Below are positions 55,040 through 62,988 of a DNA stretch of 64,000 nucleotides, piece by piece. This DNA comes from Rs1 sp038900335 (lineage in GTDB: Bacteria > Pseudomonadota > Gammaproteobacteria > Pseudomonadales > Balneatricaceae). Every line of letters begins with the position of its first letter. Within the stretch, counting starts at the first letter, position 1. The translations under genes and the position numbers were made by a program. The DNA lies in the NCBI GenBank assembly GCA_038900335.1, contig JBBMRB010000001.1, positions 1 to 64,000 of the forward strand, in the 5' to 3' direction. Below the pieces are notes generated by a model that was not told the origin of the DNA, searched no databases, and saw nothing but the letters and a program-made list of their open reading frames with translations.

Positions 55040-55561
55040 ATGAGCAGTACAATGAATAAATTAAATTTTGCTAATGTTAAGTCCTCGTCAAAATTAGCAA
55101 GCCTGACAATTGCTGCTTTACTTGTAGTAGGTTGTAGTTCTTCAGGTACGATTAAAGATGGCGATGATAATTCAGCACAAACGACCGGTATCGGCAGTGG
55201 TTCACAAATAACCAGTGTTAATAGTAGTAATGTTGGTCAACTACAAAGTGTTTACTACTTTGAGTTCGATCAATCATTAATCCGCTCAGAAGGTATTAAT
55301 GATCTATCTTTGCACGCTCAGTTCCTAGCTAAAAATTCAGATGCCGCTATTCGTTTAGAAGGCCACGCTGATGAGCAAGGTACTCGTGAATACAACATCG
55401 CATTAGGTGAGAGACGCGCACAGTCAATTGAGCAGTTCTTATTGACTCGTGGTGTTAGCGCTAACCAAATTGAGACGATTAGTTACGGCGAAGAGAAACC
55501 TGATATTTCAGGTATCGCCGAGAAAAGCCGTCGCGTAGAAGTAAAATACACAGCTAAATAA
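55040..55561 (+). CDS. pal: Peptidoglycan-associated lipoprotein Pal
   Basis: 173 residues from the ATG at 55040, which has TGGAG 6 nt upstream; the frame opens earlier with a TTG at 55013. A lipobox 'LLVVGC' marks the lipidated cysteine. The OmpA-like domain has 'VYYFEFDQSLI', 'IRLEGHADEQGTREYN' and 'LGERRAQSIEQFL', which binds peptidoglycan. A strong terminator follows. Confidence 0.97.
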   Translation: MSSTMNKLNFANVKSSSKLASLTIAALLVVGCSSSGTIKDGDDNSAQTTGIGSGSQITSVNSSNVGQLQSVYYFEFDQSLIRSEGINDLSLHAQFLAKNSDAAIRLEGHADEQGTREYNIALGERRAQSIEQFLLTRGVSANQIETISYGEEKPDISGIAEKSRRVEVKYTAK

Positions 55562-55594
55562 ATACAGCTGTATCAGTACTGAAAAAGCGCTATC

Positions 55595-55622
55595 AAAAAG
55601 CACAAATTTATTTGTGCTTTTT
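55595..55622 (+). terminator. Intrinsic terminator after pal
   Basis: AAAAAGCACAAAT and ATTTGTGCTTTTT form a long stem ending in a T-run. It would terminate most transcripts of the tol operon before ybgF. Confidence 0.92.
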
Positions 55623-55678
55623 ACTATCAGTCATAAATAGTTTATTCTATATATCTTTAATTTAAATAAGGAATCGCA

Positions 55679-56377
55679 GTGAGAGTTATAAAATATATTT
55701 GCTTAAGTGCGATGATTTTATCCCCTGGTGTATACGCAGACGAAGTAGAAGTAATCAGAGTCACACAAGCCGGTGGCAACACTAGTCAAAGTAACAATAT
55801 GGTGCTGATTGTTCAGCAGTTACAAGAAGAGGTTAGGTCGCTGCGCGGGCAGGTAGAGTCCCAGCAATATGAGCTGGATAACTTGAAAGAACAACAAAAA
55901 GATATGTATAACGATCTTGATAGCCGACTCGGTGGCAGTTCTTTAAAAAACAGTTCAGTACCAGCGAGTTCTAGTGCTACAAGTAGTACTAAAAGTAGTG
56001 CCTCATTAACAGGTAATGAGCAACAAGACTACAGTGATGCCTTTGAGTTTGTTAAGACACAAGAGCTAGACAAAGCAGAAGCTGCGTTTAGCTCTTATAT
56101 GAAGCGCCACCCTAAATCTAGCCGGTTTTCTAACGCACTGTACTGGATAGGTGAAGTCAACCTAGCACAAGGCAAATTACCTGAGGCCAGTACTCATTTT
56201 TCACAGCTAATCTCTGATTATCCAAAATCGGCGAAAGTAGCAGATGCTATGTATAAATTAGGCCGCGTATACCAGCGCATGGGCGATGCTCAAGATGCCC
56301 AGGATATTTGGCAAAGTCTTATTAAGCAATACCCTAAAACGGGTTCGGCAACGTTGGCTAAAAATGCTTTACAATAA
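55679..56377 (+). CDS. cpoB: Tol-Pal system protein YbgF/CpoB
   Basis: 232 residues with a GTG start after AAGGA. A signal peptide ends near 'GVYA'. An N-terminal coiled coil (about 40-85) and a Ser-rich linker precede three TPR-like repeats ('AFEFVKTQELDKAEAAFSSY', 'ALYWIGEVNLAQGKLPEAS', 'AMYKLGRVYQRMGDAQDAQ'). CpoB coordinates Tol-Pal with cell-wall synthesis. Confidence 0.95.
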   Translation: MRVIKYICLSAMILSPGVYADEVEVIRVTQAGGNTSQSNNMVLIVQQLQEEVRSLRGQVESQQYELDNLKEQQKDMYNDLDSRLGGSSLKNSSVPASSSATSSTKSSASLTGNEQQDYSDAFEFVKTQELDKAEAAFSSYMKRHPKSSRFSNALYWIGEVNLAQGKLPEASTHFSQLISDYPKSAKVADAMYKLGRVYQRMGDAQDAQDIWQSLIKQYPKTGSATLAKNALQ

Positions 56378-56397
56378 TATCTAAATGTTAAATTAAG

Positions 56398-56420
56398 AGC
56401 AGGTTTAGGCCTGTTTTTTT
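56398..56420 (+). terminator. Intrinsic terminator after ybgF/cpoB
   Basis: AGCAGG and CCTGTT pair (one G-U) around TTTAGG, followed by a T-run of seven or more. Confidence 0.8.
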
Positions 56421-56501
56421 ATGGATAGCATAGTAACTAATTGATTAAAAACTTCATGGCTGTAAGGCGTGGATAAAGAAAACATAAGAGAGAAGTAATA
56501 T

Positions 56502-57191
56502 ATGAGTGATTGCCCTAAAGCTGTGATTTTACTATCAGGTGGTTTGGATTCAGCAACAGTATTAGCCATTGCTGCACAAAAATATGAGTGTTACGTATTA
56601 AGCTTTGATTATGGTCAGCGATCTCTCGTTGAATTACAAGCAGCTAGACGCCTAGCAACTAATGCTAAGGCAGTGCAGCATAAAATTATTCGTATGCCTT
56701 TAGAAGACTTCGGCGGCTCAGCGCTGACAGATGTAAAGATAGATATGCCGGTCAATTCCTCAAGTGATAGTGATGAAATACCTATTACTTATGTGCCTGC
56801 GCGCAATACTGTGTTTTTGTCTCTAGCTTTAGGTTGGGCTGAAGTGATTGGAGCTGACGCTATTTTCATTGGTGCTAATGCGGTTGATTATTCAGGTTAT
56901 CCTGATTGTCGCCCCGAGTTTATTAGTGCTTTTGAAACTATGGCAAACCTAGCAACTAAAGCGGGTGTCGAAGGCAAGCGTTTAACCATAGAAACGCCGT
57001 TAATGTCATTAACGAAAGCACAAATTATTGAACAGGGTTTGGCGTTAGGCGTTAACTATAAAGAAACAGTGTCTTGTTATCAGGCTGATTCACGCGGTTA
57101 TGCCTGTGGTCAGTGCGATAGTTGTGTCTTGAGAAAGCAGGGCTTTGTAGAAGCGGGTGTTGAAGATCAGACAATTTACACGCCGCACTAA
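56502..57191 (+). CDS. queC: 7-cyano-7-deazaguanine synthase QueC
   Basis: 229 residues. The PP-loop 'LLSGGLDSATVLAIAAQ' binds ATP. 'PARNTVFLSLALGWAE' and the zinc cysteines in 'CYQADSRGYACGQCDSCVLR' are diagnostic. It makes preQ0 for queuosine. The queE partner, often adjacent in pseudomonads, is absent here. Confidence 0.97.
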   Translation: MSDCPKAVILLSGGLDSATVLAIAAQKYECYVLSFDYGQRSLVELQAARRLATNAKAVQHKIIRMPLEDFGGSALTDVKIDMPVNSSSDSDEIPITYVPARNTVFLSLALGWAEVIGADAIFIGANAVDYSGYPDCRPEFISAFETMANLATKAGVEGKRLTIETPLMSLTKAQIIEQGLALGVNYKETVSCYQADSRGYACGQCDSCVLRKQGFVEAGVEDQTIYTPH

Positions 57192-57448
57192 ATATCATAA
57201 TCACCCTGTCAAATAGCTGATAGGGCGGGCTTGGCATTGCATTTTTTTATAGGGGCAGTAAAATGTCTCAATATTATTACAAGCCGGAAAGCTGAATGCT
57301 TCAGCTGTTAGTTAAATGCTAGCTATTGACTGAAAATAGAGTAAAGCTTTTTGCTAAGCCAACCCATAATTATAGATAGCAGTGTTTTGTATGAAGATTA
57401 AAAGACATTGTATTCTCTCTTTATAGTACATCAAAATAGATTAATAAC

Positions 57449-58522
57449 ATGCCGTCAGTAAACACCTTGCAAGATCGGATAATGATTCAAGAGCACTTTG
57501 CTCATGAGAATTTGCCAAGTGAATTAAGTGCTAGTGAGATAAAGCATTACAAAGCTCGTATCAAATTGTTGCTAAAAGAAAAAAATGCCTGCTTGGTCTC
57601 GCATTACTATACAGATGCTATCGTTCAAGAAATAACTGATGAAACAGGCGGTTGTATTTCTGATTCATTAGAAATGGCACGCTTTGGCAGTGACAGGCCT
57701 GAGCCGACGTTAGTCGTTGCTGGGGTGAAATTTATGGGTGAGACAGCAAAAATACTGAGCCCAGAAAAACGCATTTTAATGCCAACCCTCGATGCTACTT
57801 GTTCGCTTGATATTGGCTGCCCTATTGATGAGTTTGGTGCATTTTGTGATGCCCATCCAGATCATGTCGTCGTCGTTTACGCCAATACATCTGCTGCTGT
57901 TAAAGCAAGAGCTGATTGGGTTGTCACCTCAAGCATTGCTGTCGATGTAGTGCAGCATTTGGAAGAGCAGGGCAAAAAAATAATTTGGGCACCGGATCAG
58001 CATTTAGGTCGCTATGTGCAAAAGCAAACGGGCATCGATATGCTGATGTGGCATGGCTCTTGTATTGTTCATGAGGAATTTCAGGCAAAAGGAATCTTAG
58101 ACCTACATAAGATATTCCCTGAAGCTGCTATCTTGGTTCATCCAGAATCCCCTGAATCCGTGATTGCTATTGCCGATGCCGTTGGCTCTACAACTCAGTT
58201 GATTAATGCTGCAGTGGCTATGGATAACAAAAAATTTATAGTGGCAACTGATAGAGGCATTTTTTATAAAATGCAGCAAGCAGCTCCCGATAAGGAGTTC
58301 ATAGCAGCACCAACAGCTGGTAGTGGAGCAACCTGTAGAAGTTGTGCGCACTGTCCTTGGATGGCTATGAATGGCTTGTTAAATATAGTGCAGTGTTTAG
58401 AGAGTATCGATAGTGCAGATGCGAATAAGTACGAAATTCACGTTGATGCTGCTTTGTCTGCCCAAGCTAAAGTGCCATTGCAGCGGATGTTGGATTTTTC
58501 TAAAGCGCAACAAAACAGTTAA
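57449..58522 (+). CDS. nadA: Quinolinate synthase NadA
   Basis: 357-residue [4Fe-4S] enzyme that condenses iminoaspartate with dihydroxyacetone phosphate for NAD synthesis. Motifs are 'LVSHYYTDAIVQEI', 'GVKFMGETAKIL', 'CSLDIGCPIDEF' and the cluster cysteines of 'CRSCAHCPWMAMN'. The E. coli-type long form is present. It follows queC by 257 bp. Confidence 0.97.
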   Translation: MPSVNTLQDRIMIQEHFAHENLPSELSASEIKHYKARIKLLLKEKNACLVSHYYTDAIVQEITDETGGCISDSLEMARFGSDRPEPTLVVAGVKFMGETAKILSPEKRILMPTLDATCSLDIGCPIDEFGAFCDAHPDHVVVVYANTSAAVKARADWVVTSSIAVDVVQHLEEQGKKIIWAPDQHLGRYVQKQTGIDMLMWHGSCIVHEEFQAKGILDLHKIFPEAAILVHPESPESVIAIADAVGSTTQLINAAVAMDNKKFIVATDRGIFYKMQQAAPDKEFIAAPTAGSGATCRSCAHCPWMAMNGLLNIVQCLESIDSADANKYEIHVDAALSAQAKVPLQRMLDFSKAQQNS

Positions 58523-58536
58523 TAATTGTTAGATAT

Positions 58537-58572
58537 AAATCTAGCCAATATGCTGATATTGGCTAGGTTTTA
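58537..58572. terminator. Terminator between nadA and the DUF3461 gene
   Basis: CTAGCCAATAT and ATATTGGCTAG form a perfect 11-bp stem with GCTG loop, followed by GTTTT on the plus strand and preceded by ATTT. It can serve both converging genes. Confidence 0.85.
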
Positions 58573-58592
58573 ATAACCTGTTAACGACTTTA

Positions 58593-58991
58593 TTACGAAT
58601 CTAGGTTGTTTAACTGCTCTGTTAAGCGATGTAACTTTGAATCTATTACCGCCTCTAACGTGTTCAGCCTCTCTGTGATACTTTCTTTTAATTCTTCTTT
58701 CTTTTGGATAGGCCTATTAGCCAATAAGGTTCGCAGCTCTTCTATAATCAATAATAACTGAGGCGCAACATGCTGAGCTTGTTGTGGGAAGTTAGTCGCT
58801 TTAGTTGTCTTTTGGACATGGTTTAGGCCGCGAGCAAAATGGAATTTTTTACTTTGCGCTAACAATGAGCCAGGTTGGCGCTTGTAGTAAATTTTTAAAA
58901 CATCAACTCTGGCTTCTCTGGTCAGGTTGTATTTAACCACGTCATCGATTGAAGTGACGCCAATATCTTCAAGGTTTGGAAAATCAGACAT
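58593..58991 (-). CDS. DUF3461-family protein
   Basis: 132 residues from the ATG at 58991. 'IGVTSIDDVVKYNLTREARV', 'VLKIYYKRQPGSLLAQSKKF' and 'FARG' match DUF3461. The C-terminal half is helical, probably coiled coil. The upstream ATG at 59018 adds nine residues not seen in the family as I recall it. Function unknown; soluble. Confidence 0.85.
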   Translation of the reverse strand: MSDFPNLEDIGVTSIDDVVKYNLTREARVDVLKIYYKRQPGSLLAQSKKFHFARGLNHVQKTTKATNFPQQAQHVAPQLLLIIEELRTLLANRPIQKKEELKESITERLNTLEAVIDSKLHRLTEQLNNLDS

Positions 58992-59127
58992 ATTATGGGT
59001 GTCCTGTAAAAATAGCATACCACTGAAATATAAATAGCAGTGGTGTGCTGTTAATCGTGCTGTTTTTAAGTTTAACCATTGAGTATATTGGTTAATACAC
59101 AGCCGTTCTTAGTTTAGTATAGTCAAA

Positions 59128-60321
59128 TTATTTAATGACATTAGCAACAGCGTTAGCGACATATTCTACATTGTGTGCAGCAATTCCGGCAATATTAATA
59201 CGACTAGAGCCCGCCATATAAATAGAGTATTCATCCCTTAAGCGATCGACTTGCTGCGCTGTGATATTAAGAAATGAGAACATGCCTTTTTCTTTGGTAA
59301 TGAAATCAAAGTTTTGACCTGTATTCATGCCATTAATTGCTGAGACTAAATTAAGGCGATTACTGGCAAGGCGTGTACGCATACTTGTCAGCTCATCACT
59401 CCAGTGTGTGTAGAGAGATTGATCGTTCAAAATTGTTTCAACAATAGCCGCACCGTGAGCAGGGGGCATAGAGTAGTTACCTCTAATGGTGCTGTATAGC
59501 TGACTGCCAGAAATTAATGCACGTTCAGCGTTAGAAGAAATAATGATTACAGTCCCTGTTCTTTCTCTATAAAGGCCGAAATTTTTAGAGCAAGAGCTCG
59601 CGACAATCATTTCAGGGACATTTTGAGCTAGCAAGCGCAAACCATATGCATCTTCTTCTAAGCCATCCCCTAGGCCTTGGTATGCGATATCGACAAAAGG
59701 TATTAGATTTTTCTCAAGTATGAAATCAGTCAATTGCTGCCATTGTTGATGGCTTAAATCAGCGCCACTAGGGTTGTGACAGCAACCGTGAAGTAATACT
59801 AAATCACCTTCATTAGCTTGGTTAAGGCTCTCTAGCATGGCACTAAAATCAACTGACTTTGTCTGGTAATCATAATAAGGATATTCTTTGAGCTCTAAGC
59901 CTGCATCGCACATTAAAGGCACATGGTTGACCCATGTCGGCGTGCTCACCCAAATTACCGCATTCTTTTTACAGGTATTAATAAACTCAGATGCCATTCT
60001 TAATGCGCCACAACCACCAGGGGTTTGCGCTACAGATATTCTTTTGTCTTTAATAACGCTGTGATCTTTACCAAAAATTAATTGTGCTGATAGGTCGCAA
60101 TACAATTGCGAGCCGGCTGGGCCTATATAGCTTTTAGTTTGCTGTTGCTCCAAAATAATATGCTCAGCTTTAACAACTGCTTGCATAATAGGGGTCTGGC
60201 CGCTTTCGTTTTTGTATACGCCAACACCTAAATCTACTTTGTTAGGATTTGTATCTTGACTGTGTTGGACGATTAATTTTAATAACGCATCTGGCGGTAC
60301 GCTTTGCAGTTGGTTGAACAT
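59128..60321 (-). CDS. Aspartate/aromatic amino acid aminotransferase
   Basis: 397-residue class I PLP aminotransferase of the AspC/TyrB/PhhC type. 'NKVDLGVGVYKNESGQTP', 'SGADLSHQQWQQL' and the PLP lysine in 'VASSCSKNFGLYRERTG' are conserved. It transfers amino groups between 2-oxoglutarate and aspartate or aromatic amino acids; the exact preference cannot be read. Confidence 0.93.
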   Translation of the reverse strand: MFNQLQSVPPDALLKLIVQHSQDTNPNKVDLGVGVYKNESGQTPIMQAVVKAEHIILEQQQTKSYIGPAGSQLYCDLSAQLIFGKDHSVIKDKRISVAQTPGGCGALRMASEFINTCKKNAVIWVSTPTWVNHVPLMCDAGLELKEYPYYDYQTKSVDFSAMLESLNQANEGDLVLLHGCCHNPSGADLSHQQWQQLTDFILEKNLIPFVDIAYQGLGDGLEEDAYGLRLLAQNVPEMIVASSCSKNFGLYRERTGTVIIISSNAERALISGSQLYSTIRGNYSMPPAHGAAIVETILNDQSLYTHWSDELTSMRTRLASNRLNLVSAINGMNTGQNFDFITKEKGMFSFLNITAQQVDRLRDEYSIYMAGSSRINIAGIAAHNVEYVANAVANVIK

Positions 60322-60411
60322 GTTTTTTCCTTAAAAATATGATTAAGCAAGTGTGATTATTTATTGTTACTTGCCAGTTATCATTATTAACTAATGTGTT
60401 TATATTGCTGG

Positions 60412-60933
60412 TTACCACATAAGATCATCTGGGATCTCGTAATCTGCATATGGATCATCTTCAGCTATTGTTTCTTTTTTCGGCAACTCGACAATCCAGC
60501 TTGGCTGTAAATCGGCAATTCTATGTGCTTGTAGTGTCGGAATAAGTAAATACTTATCATCTACGAATGCAATAGTGAGTTGACCGCAAATTAGTTGCTT
60601 TTGCAACTGTTTGTCAACATAAATTGATTTTACAAATTTCAAATGCGAAAACTGATGTGTAATATCTGCGTTTTTAGGGATGCTAACAACATTGCTTTCG
60701 ATAATTTGCCTGGCTTTTATCGTACTTTCTTTCAGCGCTTTTTGTTGCTCGCGCTCTAAATTTAACTGTCTGTCTTTTTCACGTTTTTCAATAAGTTGCT
60801 GCTGAATTTTATCGTCAGCAACCACGGGTTGTTTTGTTTTCTTCGATTTTCTTTTTTCAGCTTTTGCTTTATTAACTTGTTTTTTACTAGCAACGCCAGC
60901 TTTCAAAAGTTGTTCTTGTAAGGAAATGGCCAT
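60412..60933 (-). CDS. yaiL: DUF2058-family protein, YaiL-like
   Basis: 173 residues. It starts 'MAISLQEQLLKAGVASKKQ', has a very basic helix ('KRKSKKTKQP'), then 'VSIPKNADITHQFSHLKFVK' and an acidic end 'EDDPYADYEIPDDLMW'. This matches DUF2058/YaiL. Probably nucleic-acid or ribosome associated, inferred from charge only. Confidence 0.9.
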   Translation of the reverse strand: MAISLQEQLLKAGVASKKQVNKAKAEKRKSKKTKQPVVADDKIQQQLIEKREKDRQLNLEREQQKALKESTIKARQIIESNVVSIPKNADITHQFSHLKFVKSIYVDKQLQKQLICGQLTIAFVDDKYLLIPTLQAHRIADLQPSWIVELPKKETIAEDDPYADYEIPDDLMW

Positions 60934-61188
60934 AAGTCAGTACTTTGCAATATTAAGTTGTCGCTAACAAAATCATCTTAGTGGCTAAGATAATTACGCT
61001 AAGCATTGGAATATAAGGTTGTTGATTACTAGCTTGTTTTGTAACGCAATTATAAGCAAGTATTATATAAATATTAAGTATAAATGCCTATTAACATTCA
61101 TGCACTATAACATAGTGTACAAAAGGTGTAAGAGGCTATTGGCAGATTTTTAATGCTAGCATAATACTGATGATTTAAGCGACTAGCT

Positions 61189-61433
61189 TGAGTGCATAGT
61201 TAGGTGCATAGTTGAGTGCATAGTTAGGTGCATAGTTAGGTGAATAGTTAGGTGAAGAGTTAGGTGAATAGTTAGGTGAATAGTTAGGTGCATAGTTAGG
61301 TGAATAGTTAGGTGCATAGTTAGGTAAATAGTTAGGTGCATAGTTAGGTGCATAGTTAGGTGCATAGTTAGGTGCATAGTTAGGTAAATAGTTAGGTGAT
61401 AGTTAGGTAAATAGTTAGGTGATAGTTAGGTGC
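61189..61433. repeat. 12-bp minisatellite, about 20 tandem units
   Basis: The consensus is TAGGTGCATAGT. There are 18 units of 12 bp and two of 11 bp, plus a partial unit. Variants are TAGGTGAATAGT, TAGGTAAATAGT and TAGGTGATAGT. The last four full units form a 23-bp dimer (TAGGTAAATAGT + TAGGTGATAGT) repeated twice. A minus-strand frame reading MHLT repeats exists but has no ribosome site and looks incidental. It lies in the gap between the DUF2058 gene and the yebC-like gene. Confidence 0.95.
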
Positions 61434-61689
61434 TGGGCTGGCTACTTCAATAATTAATTGATGCTCACATTGCTAGTATTGGTAGGTTTTATATGCGGTT
61501 TTTAGTTTGCGATAGTAAGCTGTGACTAACTTTTGCGCGAACACGGTGGGGTTTTGCTGGTTATTTAAAGTAATGTACTGATAGTGGTGCCAATATTTGA
61601 ATGAAACGGCCTAACTTTAGTAGAGCTTTTGGCTGATAGCGATTAAAATAGTTTGAATTTCATCGCTGATTTATAAGAAGAGAATTTTA

Positions 61690-62412
61690 ATGGGAAGAAA
61701 GTTTGAAAAGCGTAAAGCGACGATGGCTAAGACGCAAGGTGCTAAGTCTAAGTTGTATGCAAAATACGCAAAAGAAATTTATGTTGGGGCTAAAAACGGT
61801 AGTTTTGACCCAGATGCAAACCCTACTTTACGTAATATCATTGATAGAGCAAAAAAAGACCAAGTTCCTGCGCATGTCATTGATAAAGCGTTAGAGAAAG
61901 CGAAAGGCGGCGGCGGTGAAAACTATGAGCCAATGCGTTATGAAGGCTTCGGCCCTGGCGGTTGTATGGTAATTGTCGACTGTTTGACAGATAACAATAA
62001 TCGTACTTTTGGTGATGTGCGTACCGCTTTTAATAAAGGCAATGCAAAATTAGGTGGCCCTGGTACTGTTGCTCATATGTTCAATCATAATGCACTGTTT
62101 GTGTTTGCCCACACCGATGAAGAAGAGGTGTTGGAAGCATTAATGATGGCCGATGTCGATGTATCTGACATCGAAAATGATGAAGGAATGATGACTGTCT
62201 CGGCTCCACATACTGAGTATTTCAAGGCGAAATCTGCATTGAATGAATCGTTCCCTGAACTTGAGTATGAGTTAGAGGAAGTGACTTTTGTGCCTCAGAC
62301 AATTAGTGAGCTCAGCGGTGACGATGTAGAGAAGTTTGAGCACTTTATGGAATTGCTTCATGATTGTGAAGATGTCCAAGAAATTTATCACAATGCTGAA
62401 ATAGCAGATTAG
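61690..62412 (+). CDS. YebC/PmpR-family protein, YeeN-type
   Basis: 240 residues. 'MGRKFEKRKATMAKTQGAKS' is the longer N-terminus typical of YeeN-type paralogues rather than canonical YebC. 'EIYVGAKNGSFDPDANPTL', 'VPAHVIDKALEKAKGG' and 'YEGFGPGGCMVIVDCLTDN' follow. YebC-family proteins act as DNA-binding regulators or ribosome-associated elongation factors at proline stretches. It stands alone here, not in the ruvC-ruvA neighbourhood usual for YebC. Confidence 0.92.
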   Translation: MGRKFEKRKATMAKTQGAKSKLYAKYAKEIYVGAKNGSFDPDANPTLRNIIDRAKKDQVPAHVIDKALEKAKGGGGENYEPMRYEGFGPGGCMVIVDCLTDNNNRTFGDVRTAFNKGNAKLGGPGTVAHMFNHNALFVFAHTDEEEVLEALMMADVDVSDIENDEGMMTVSAPHTEYFKAKSALNESFPELEYELEEVTFVPQTISELSGDDVEKFEHFMELLHDCEDVQEIYHNAEIAD

Positions 62413-62937
62413 TTTATACTTATTAAAGTAAATTACCTTAGGTCTTAATATCGATATTTCTAATTGATTGTTAAGGCTTGAGGTTTATAAAACCTTCGCT
62501 GGTCACTTTTGCTATTATTCAATAGCACTCATATCTTTTTAAAAACATACCTTTTGCCTGCTCTAAAAAACACTCTATCCTTGAGTTGGTTCTTAGTGAT
62601 CTGTGGGCGTCATTCATTATTTTATTCAGTGAAAGCTCTGGATATGCGCCTGCCAGCGATAACAAAAGCTTCAGTGAAGTGCAGGTGGTTGCAATAAGTT
62701 ATCGAAGGTAGTCTAAAGCTAGGCTATTGAATGGAGTAAATTGTCGGCTGTAAATTATTGGTTGTAAAGAGATGTAAAAAAGAAAACAAGGTATTGGCGG
62801 CGGCTGTTAACCAGGTGTTTAGAGCAAGTATTGGAGTATAATTAGTCGCAGGCAGTTATCAGCTAGATAGATGGATAACTAGTAAAAGGGTAGCTAGTGC
62901 AAGGGGGAATAGTGCAAGAGGGGGTAGTGCTAGAAAG
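62413..62937. other. Gene-free region between yebC-like gene and rne
   Basis: About 525 bp with no convincing gene. Near 62895-62935 there is a short purine-rich imperfect repeat with TAGTGCAAG and TAGTGCTAG units. The rest shows no recognised RNA. Confidence 0.5.
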
Positions 62938-62972
62938 AGTTAGAGCCTGCTCAACGAGAGCAGACTCTAACT
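62938..62972 (-). terminator. Terminator hairpin after rne
   Basis: AGTTAGAG-c-CTGCTC and GAGCAG-a-CTCTAACT form a 14-bp stem with one mismatch. On the minus strand it is followed by CTTTCT. It lies 17 bp after the rne stop. Confidence 0.75.
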
Positions 62973-62988
62973 GTGCTAATTAAATAGC

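Noticed and set aside
57192..57448. tRNA gene after queC, as in some pseudomonads
   Set aside because: No acceptor-stem or T-loop pattern is visible. Only a CCCTGTCA/TGATAGGG hairpin is present near 57203-57226.
61183..61433. CRISPR-like array or an MHLT-repeat peptide on the minus strand
   Set aside because: Units are contiguous 12-mers with no spacers and no cas genes nearby. The peptide frame has no ribosome site, and the 11-bp units break the reading frame at its upstream edge.
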